Assembly: GCA_949127705.1 (NCBI GenBank)
Contig: CASBQJ010000111.1
Coordinates: 1 to 6,809, forward strand
Length of the DNA stretch: 6,809 nt
DNA from: Synechococcales cyanobacterium PMM_0085
Lineage (GTDB): Bacteria > Cyanobacteriota > Cyanobacteriia > Elainellales > Elainellaceae
Reading direction: 5' to 3'
The notes under the pieces were generated by a model, which worked only from the letters and a program-made list of their open reading frames with translations, did not search any database and had not been told where the DNA came from. Below are positions 1-4,161 of this stretch, one piece after another (the stretch's first letter is position 1; each line of letters starts with the position of its first letter). A program made the position numbers and the translations under genes.

Positions 1-176
1 AGGAGAAATCTGGCTCATAGATACCCGACCGAAGGTTTAGGCTCAATCTTATCGTTAGGTGGGTAGCAGCTTGATCACAGTCTGCTGTCGTCTGCCTTTG
101 GCGGTTATTTTTCCCAAAAATAGGTAGCGATGGCTGACAATGACACCAGAGCTAACTTTTGTGAGATGTACGTCCC

Positions 177-317
177 ATGGCAGAAATGAGCGATCGCAAA
201 AAGCGGATCATGGAACATCTTGCCCGCACGCGCGGCAACTACCTTGCGCCTGCCGCTGCCGCCCCCGTTGAACGCAAACAGCAAATTATGGATCACGTCA
301 AGCGCACGACGGGATAA
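177..317 (+). CDS. Small basic protein with two copies of a 15-residue motif, function unknown
   Basis: A 46-residue ORF, ATG at 177 to TAA at 315-317. I do not recognise the family. It holds two copies of one motif: residues 6-20 (DRKKRIMEHLARTRG) and residues 32-46 (ERKQQIMDHVKRTTG). They share 8 of 15 identical positions plus conservative D/E, E/D and L/V changes, and are joined by an Ala/Pro-rich linker (21-31). Each copy could form a short amphipathic basic helix. The protein has about 10 Lys/Arg against 5 Asp/Glu, with no signal peptide or membrane segment. An in-frame stop at 162-164 limits the start to ATG 177 or ATG 186; neither has a clear Shine-Dalgarno sequence. Evidence that it is real: the internal repeat, the HIP1 site inside it, and a strong hairpin 8 nt after the stop. 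A nucleic-acid or protein-binding role would be a guess. Confidence 0.6.
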   Translation: MAEMSDRKKRIMEHLARTRGNYLAPAAAAPVERKQQIMDHVKRTTG

Positions 318-324
318 ACCCCAC

Positions 325-363
325 CAGCCTCTGTTGCCATGCAGCAACGGGCAACAGAGGCTG
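325..363 (+). terminator. 14-bp perfect hairpin after the small gene, probable terminator
   Basis: The arms CAGCCTCTGTTGCC (325-338) and GGCAACAGAGGCTG (350-363) are perfectly complementary around an 11-nt loop. The hairpin starts 8 nt after the stop of the 46-residue gene. The following bases (AATCTTGC) give no real U-tract, so it is a weak match to a classic intrinsic terminator, although cyanobacterial 3' hairpins often lack one. It separates the small gene from the pterin gene. It also shows that the ATG at 339, which opens a longer version of the next ORF, lies in the hairpin loop. Confidence 0.6.
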
Positions 364-414
364 AATCTTGCAGAAAATCGATCTATTCTAGAGAGAGGGC
401 AGTTCACAGAACTT

Positions 415-420
415 TATACT
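415..420 (+). promoter_or_regulatory. Possible -10 element (TATACT) upstream of the tandem PTPS gene
   Basis: TATACT lies 17 nt before the chosen ATG at 438 and matches the sigma70-type -10 consensus at five of six positions. No convincing -35 hexamer lies 16-18 bp upstream, where the sequence is purine-rich GAGAGAGG. If it is used, the 5' leader would be only about 10 nt, which fits the absence of a Shine-Dalgarno sequence. This is a weak call from one hexamer. Confidence 0.25.
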
Positions 421-437
421 GCCTCCTTGAATTGACT

Positions 438-1307
438 ATGAAGTGTGTGATTAATCGTCGTGCCCAGTTTTCTGCCAGCCATCGCTACTGGCTGAACGAA
501 CTGAGTGAGTCAGAAAATGTGAAACGCTTTGGCCCTTGTACTCGTTCCCCCGGCCATGGGCACAACTATGTGCTGTTTGTGGCCATGGAGGGTGAGCTAG
601 ACCAGTACGGCATGGTGCTAAACCTGTCGGACGTGAAACAGGTCATTAAGCGAGAAATTACCAGCCAGCTCGATTTTTCTTACCTCAATGATGCCTGGGA
701 GGAGTTTCAGCACACCCTGCCCACCACCGAAAACATGGCGCGGGTGATCTGGAATCGGCTTGCGCCCCATTTGCCATTGGTCAACATTCAGCTATTTGAA
801 CACCCCGAACTTTGGGCCGACTATCAAGGACACGACATGGACGCTTATCTCACCATTAGTACTCACTTCAGCGCCGCTCACCGCTTAGCGTTGCCCAGCC
901 TCACCCTAGAGCAAAATTCCGAAATCTACGGCAAGTGCGCGCGGGTCAACGGCCATGGCCACAACTACCATTTGGACGTTACGATTCAGGGCGAAATTGA
1001 CCCGCGCACGGGGATGATTGCTGACCTAGTGGCATTCCAGCAAGCGGTTGATCAGTATGTAGTCGAACCGTTTGACCACACTTTCTTAAACAAAGACATT
1101 CCTTACTTTGAGCAAGTCGTTCCCACAGCAGAAAACATTGCCGTACACATTCGCGATTTGCTCGAAGCTCCAATTCGCCAGATTGGCGCAAAGCTGCACA
1201 AGGTGAAGCTAATCGAAAGCCCAAATAATTCAGCGGAAGTCTACGGGCTACCTCTGGCTGCTAGCCCGTCTCGTTCACAGCAGGAACCCGCCTTAGCCAG
1301 CCTATAA
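438..1307 (+). CDS. Tandem two-domain 6-pyruvoyl-tetrahydropterin synthase / 6-carboxytetrahydropterin synthase (QueD) family protein
   Basis: The protein has 289 residues from ATG 438. The frame is open upstream to an ATG at 339, but those 33 codons start inside the hairpin loop and do not look like the family; residue 7 onward (RRAQFSASH) matches the usual first strand. Domain 1 (about 5-131) has the Zn ligands H15, H40 and H42, Cys34 in a C-x5-HGHNY motif, and E121. Domain 2 (about 137-271) has H148, H173, H175, Cys167 in the same motif, the D213-H214 pair and E260. The spacing matches single-domain PTPS enzymes. C-x5-HGH is the form linked to tetrahydrobiopterin-type PTPS (dihydroneopterin triphosphate to 6-pyruvoyl-tetrahydropterin); QueD of queuosine synthesis usually has C-x3-HGH. 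In domain 1 the catalytic D-H pair reads D79-F80, so only domain 2 looks fully competent. A role in cyanobacterial pterin or pterin-glycoside synthesis is inferred. The C-terminal tail (272-289) is low in complexity. It is cytosolic and appears monocistronic. Confidence 0.9.
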   Translation: MKCVINRRAQFSASHRYWLNELSESENVKRFGPCTRSPGHGHNYVLFVAMEGELDQYGMVLNLSDVKQVIKREITSQLDFSYLNDAWEEFQHTLPTTENMARVIWNRLAPHLPLVNIQLFEHPELWADYQGHDMDAYLTISTHFSAAHRLALPSLTLEQNSEIYGKCARVNGHGHNYHLDVTIQGEIDPRTGMIADLVAFQQAVDQYVVEPFDHTFLNKDIPYFEQVVPTAENIAVHIRDLLEAPIRQIGAKLHKVKLIESPNNSAEVYGLPLAASPSRSQQEPALASL

Positions 1308-1315
1308 ACCGTTGT

Positions 1316-1355
1316 TCCCCGTAGAGACGCGAAATTCATCGCGTCTCTACGGGGA
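1316..1355. terminator. 17-bp-stem palindrome of the GTAGAGACGCG type between convergent genes; likely bidirectional terminator and dispersed repeat
   Basis: The arms 1316-1332 (TCCCCGTAGAGACGCGA) and 1339-1355 pair perfectly around a 6-nt loop (AATTCA). The hairpin starts 8 nt after the stop of the tandem PTPS gene and lies 22 nt beyond the stop of the convergent nucleotidase gene, so it can act at the 3' end of both. Neither side has a U-tract. From general knowledge, palindromes with GTAGAGACGCG arms occur in many copies in intergenic regions of filamentous cyanobacterial genomes, so this is probably a dispersed element reused as a transcript end. Related half-arms lie at 4039-4080 in this window. 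Confidence 0.7.
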
Positions 1356-1377
1356 GGGGTGACCTTGGGCGGTCAAA

Positions 1378-3906
1378 TTACGCAAACGTTTCTGCGGTTT
1401 GGAAGCTGGTCACCCCGTCGGTGCGAGTGAACACGCTGGGACTGACGCCGAGGGCGATCGCCAGCACATCGGCATTATTGCCCCGACCGACACTGATCAC
1501 CGTGTTCTGACCGTCGGCGCTAAAGTTCAGCTTTTTGAATGGAATCTCGCTCAGACCCAGTTTGTCGATGCCGTCTTTGTAATCGGCAATTTCGTCATAG
1601 CCAGCCCCACGCTCTAGAACGAACACATCCGCACCCGCATTGCCCTTAACGCGATCGAACCCAGCGCCACTGAAGAAGGTGTCATCTCCAGCGGCACCGT
1701 TCAACGAATCGTTACCATTGCCGCCGTCTAACAAATCATTGCCACCCTTACCGTTGAGCGTATCGGCACCGCCCAACCCGGTAATTAGGTCGCCGCCAAA
1801 TTTACCGTTTACCCGATTCGCCCTGTCCGTACCCCGCAAGGTTACTCCAAATACGTTATCTTCCCGATCGGCCAAGTTCTGAATTCGGCGATCGCGCGCT
1901 GGCCCCACATCTGCCGTCATAAAATCGCCAGTTGCCGCCAAATATTCAGCGAAGGCATCTTGCTCACTGCCCGCAACAGCAAAGGTTGCGGCTCCAGCAG
2001 CTATAGCTACAGCGCCGTCAATTCTGCCATTGCGGTTTAGATCAATGGTGGTTTCACCCTGCAAGTCCACCCGATTGGCCAACGTTGGGTTTTCTCGAAT
2101 GAATCGGAAGAACGGATAGCCATCGCCGCTGCTATCGAGCGTGAGACCCAGCGAGAAGTTGAGAGCAATGAGGCGGAATGTCCGGGTGGGATCGCCAACG
2201 ACCTGACCATTCTGCACCAAAATGTCGCTAAAGTTGCCGCTGGCATCTGTGATGCTGAGCGAGCGAATTCGGCTCCCCGTCGTGGTGACCGAACCATCTG
2301 TCGCCAATAGCTGGGATGTTTGAGTTGCATCAAAACTAAATGAAATGCCGCCGACTTGAGGAAATGCACCGGGGGTGGCTCCGGGTCTAACGCCAGAAAC
2401 ACCGTGCTCTAAAACTTCTTTAAGCTGGGACGCCGTGATGGTCAGCAGGCTCAATCCGTTGTTGAAGCGCAGCGAGTTTTCTACATCGAGCTGAGACAAA
2501 TCGCCTTCTAGCTTATTGGCGGCTGGGTTGGCGGGAGTAGGAAGTTTCTCGACATCGTCAGCATTAGTTGCACCACTAGCCGCCGATATGGCTCCGATGT
2601 TGTCGCGAATACCGCCACCGTTTTTGAGCGAAATTACCACACTCGGATCAACTTGCTTGCCGATAAACAGGTTGGCATCGGCTGTCAGGTTGCCCAAGTT
2701 TGTTTCTTGAGTCCGAACATCGTTGCGGGTGCCGTTCAAGAACACCGTTGATCTGCCAAAGATGGTGGCATCTTTGCTATTGACAATTGCCTTGAGCCTG
2801 GTGAGAAGATCGACCACTTCTGGGTCAGGAGAGCCCGGATTAGTGGCAATCAGGGCGGCAACGCTAGCGGCATCAGTCGCGTAGGCACCATTCACCGTTG
2901 AATCGAGCTTAGAGAGGTCGATATTACCAAGGTCATCGAATTCCAATACTGCACGACCCACGTAACTCCAGTTGCCATCGGTGTTGACAACCAGAACAGG
3001 CCCAGTGGGAGACGTTTCGACAATGGGGTACGTCACACCGGGTTCGGCAGTATCACCGGGGCTGAGACGGTCATTAGCATCGGCCAAGCGGGTATTAGAC
3101 CCCCCGGCGATAATGACATCTACGTTTCTCAACCGCTTTGCCAACTCCCGCTCAATTGAGATCTGCTGCATGTGCGACAGCAAGATGATTTTGTTGATGC
3201 CAGCGGTTGTCAGGGCATCTACACTGGTCTGAATTTCGGCTGCTAGCGCATCTAACTGGGCAGAGGTTGGATTGCCAGCAAAAGGAACTGGGTCAGCGGT
3301 GACATTAGGGCCAGGGGATGAAATGCTAGCTAGGGTTGGGGTGGTAGCGCCCACGACCCCAACTTGCTGACCCCCCACGGTTAGGACTGTGCTTTTGGCT
3401 ATGGTTCTGGGGAGGGGAGCTTGGCCGTCGGCAACGACCAAGTCTTGCAGCAAAAATTCTTGGGCAGGTGTGCCGTCATCGGCGGGGTTGGGGTCAGTAA
3501 AGGTGAGGTTGCTGCTGAGGTAGGGGCAGGTCGTCCCTCGGTAGGCACCGCCAGAGCGAATCAGCGACACCACAGTCGATTCGCCGACGTCAAATTCGTG
3601 ATTACCAAAAGCTGCTGCTTGGAACCCAATTTGGTTCATCACTTCAATATCCACTCGGCCTACCCCTTCTTGGAAGGTGTAGTTGTCGCCAGGAGTAACA
3701 GTCGAGGTGGTTTTGCGCAGAGTGCGATCGCTTCCGGCTGAGAAGAACGGCCCTGGAATGTAGTTATCTCCAGACGAAAGAATCAGCGTATTGGCGTAGT
3801 CATCGCGCAGGGCATTGACGACTGTGGAAAAGTTGATCGCGTCGTCGAGGGCAGGGATACCGCTTTCCAGATCGGAGGCGTGAAGCAATTGCAGTTGAAA
3901 AACCAT
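1378..3906 (-). CDS. RTX-type exported metallophosphatase / 5'-nucleotidase family protein
   Basis: The protein has 842 residues. An in-frame stop lies about 11 codons upstream, and residue 4 onward (QLQLLHASD) already forms the first strand of the phosphatase fold, which supports ATG 3906. The calcineurin-like metallophosphatase domain (about 3-330) has D12, GD47N, GN102HEFD, H245 (LLSHMQQ) and IIAGGSNTR (265-273). The 5'-nucleotidase C-terminal domain (about 380-610) has ETNLGNLTADA (401-411), NGGGIRDN (429-436) and SSGDGYPF (592-599). A calcium-loop-like DLNRNGRID (622-630) follows, then RTX nonapeptides (about 692-763) and a cap region with DYKDGIDKLGL. There is no Sec signal or membrane segment; the RTX roll and C-terminal tail imply type I secretion, with calcium-driven folding outside the cell. 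It probably removes phosphate from nucleotides or other phosphoesters. Two metal-site motifs are altered: D-x-E instead of D-x-H, and GGSNT where UshA-type enzymes have GGHSQ or GGHSH. The exact substrate is unknown, and no transporter gene lies in the window. Confidence 0.88.
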   Translation of the reverse strand: MVFQLQLLHASDLESGIPALDDAINFSTVVNALRDDYANTLILSSGDNYIPGPFFSAGSDRTLRKTTSTVTPGDNYTFQEGVGRVDIEVMNQIGFQAAAFGNHEFDVGESTVVSLIRSGGAYRGTTCPYLSSNLTFTDPNPADDGTPAQEFLLQDLVVADGQAPLPRTIAKSTVLTVGGQQVGVVGATTPTLASISSPGPNVTADPVPFAGNPTSAQLDALAAEIQTSVDALTTAGINKIILLSHMQQISIERELAKRLRNVDVIIAGGSNTRLADANDRLSPGDTAEPGVTYPIVETSPTGPVLVVNTDGNWSYVGRAVLEFDDLGNIDLSKLDSTVNGAYATDAASVAALIATNPGSPDPEVVDLLTRLKAIVNSKDATIFGRSTVFLNGTRNDVRTQETNLGNLTADANLFIGKQVDPSVVISLKNGGGIRDNIGAISAASGATNADDVEKLPTPANPAANKLEGDLSQLDVENSLRFNNGLSLLTITASQLKEVLEHGVSGVRPGATPGAFPQVGGISFSFDATQTSQLLATDGSVTTTGSRIRSLSITDASGNFSDILVQNGQVVGDPTRTFRLIALNFSLGLTLDSSGDGYPFFRFIRENPTLANRVDLQGETTIDLNRNGRIDGAVAIAAGAATFAVAGSEQDAFAEYLAATGDFMTADVGPARDRRIQNLADREDNVFGVTLRGTDRANRVNGKFGGDLITGLGGADTLNGKGGNDLLDGGNGNDSLNGAAGDDTFFSGAGFDRVKGNAGADVFVLERGAGYDEIADYKDGIDKLGLSEIPFKKLNFSADGQNTVISVGRGNNADVLAIALGVSPSVFTRTDGVTSFQTAETFA
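1618..1833 (-). repeat. RTX nonapeptide repeat array in the nucleotidase
   Basis: This part encodes residues 692-763, eight consecutive 9-residue units. The central ones fit GGxGxDxUx well (GLGGADTLN, GKGGNDLLD, GGNGNDSLN, GAAGDDTFF), and the outer ones are degenerate (GTDRANRVN first, GNAGADVFV last). In RTX proteins such units coil into a parallel beta-roll that binds one calcium ion per turn pair. The roll is followed by about 79 residues ending in TAETFA, where the uncleaved type I secretion signal would lie. Confidence 0.9.
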
Positions 3907-3970
3907 AGAATTTGCCGGGATACCGGGAAGGTTAAAACGTCATAGGAGCCTTCTAAAAACTCCCATAGAG

Positions 3971-4021
3971 ACGTTAAGAGCTTCTAATCGTTGTATTAAG
4001 GCCGATTAATGCTGTATTAAA
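3971..4021 (-). promoter_or_regulatory. Phased TTAA array upstream of the nucleotidase, possible Pho box
   Basis: Read toward the nucleotidase, five 8-mers follow each other with gaps of 3, 2, 4 and 2 nt: TTTAATAC, ATTAATCG, CTTAATAC, ATTAGAAG and CTTAACGT. The period is therefore 10-12 bp, close to one helical turn. The cyanobacterial PHO box bound by SphR/PhoB-type regulators is known as direct 8-bp repeats near CTTAACCT spaced by 3 bp. The last unit ends about 65 bp before the ATG, and the gene is a phosphatase, so phosphate-starvation control makes sense. The match to consensus is imperfect and no clear -10 was fixed. TTAA also reads on the other strand, so a role at mutS2 is not excluded. 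Confidence 0.4.
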
Positions 4022-4038
4022 GCTAAAATCTGCTGGCG

Positions 4039-4080
4039 ATCGCGGCTCTACAATCGCGGCTCTACAATTGCGGCTCTACA
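4039..4080. repeat. Three tandem 14-bp repeats (ATCGCGGCTCTACA)
   Basis: Units at 4039-4052, 4053-4066 and 4067-4080 are identical except for one C-to-T change in the third (ATTGCGG), and a partial fourth unit (ATCGC) follows. They lie between the divergent nucleotidase and mutS2 genes, about 80 bp before the mutS2 start. The unit matches 12 of 14 bases of the right arm of the palindrome at 1316-1355 (ATCGCGTCTCTACG). The first unit overlaps a HIP1 octamer (4036-4043). Confidence 0.85.
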
Positions 4081-4122
4081 ATCGCATTCCGATAGAACCC
4101 GGCATTTTTGAAGCAGGTGTCC

Positions 4123-4128
4123 GATAAT
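4123..4128 (+). promoter_or_regulatory. Possible -10 element (GATAAT) for mutS2
   Basis: GATAAT matches the -10 consensus at five of six positions and lies 33 nt before the TTG start of mutS2. No good -35 hexamer or extended -10 TG is present at the expected positions. It is the best candidate between the tandem repeats and the gene, but it rests on a single hexamer. Confidence 0.25.
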
Positions 4129-4161
4129 TAAAACAAGATTGATCGCCAATTCCTAACCACG

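Noticed and set aside
1..66. Possible 3' end of a gene entering from the left (open frame to TAG at 64-66)
   Set aside because: Only 21 codons with no recognisable motif; the frame is not longer than expected by chance.
98..126. Possible promoter TTGGCG-N17-TAGGTA before the small gene
   Set aside because: The -10 part matches consensus poorly, and the AT-only dyad there (106-112 with 116-122) is too simple to support a regulatory call.
105..407. A - strand 100-residue ORF across the small gene and its hairpin
   Set aside because: It runs through the terminator hairpin, its protein has no recognisable features, and it conflicts with the better supported repeat-containing gene on the + strand.
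220..435. A + strand 71-residue ORF overlapping the small gene and hairpin
   Set aside because: It is out of frame with the two-repeat protein, passes through the hairpin, and has no family-like pattern.
1360..1375. Small dyad TGACC/GGTCA beside the nucleotidase stop
   Set aside because: A 5-bp stem is too short to matter next to the 17-bp palindrome.
3421..3741. A 106-residue + strand ORF antisense to the nucleotidase
   Set aside because: It is a shadow of the conserved metallophosphatase coding sequence, with no domain features of its own.
4039..4080. The three 14-bp repeats as a CRISPR array
   Set aside because: The units are directly adjacent without spacers and too short for CRISPR repeats.
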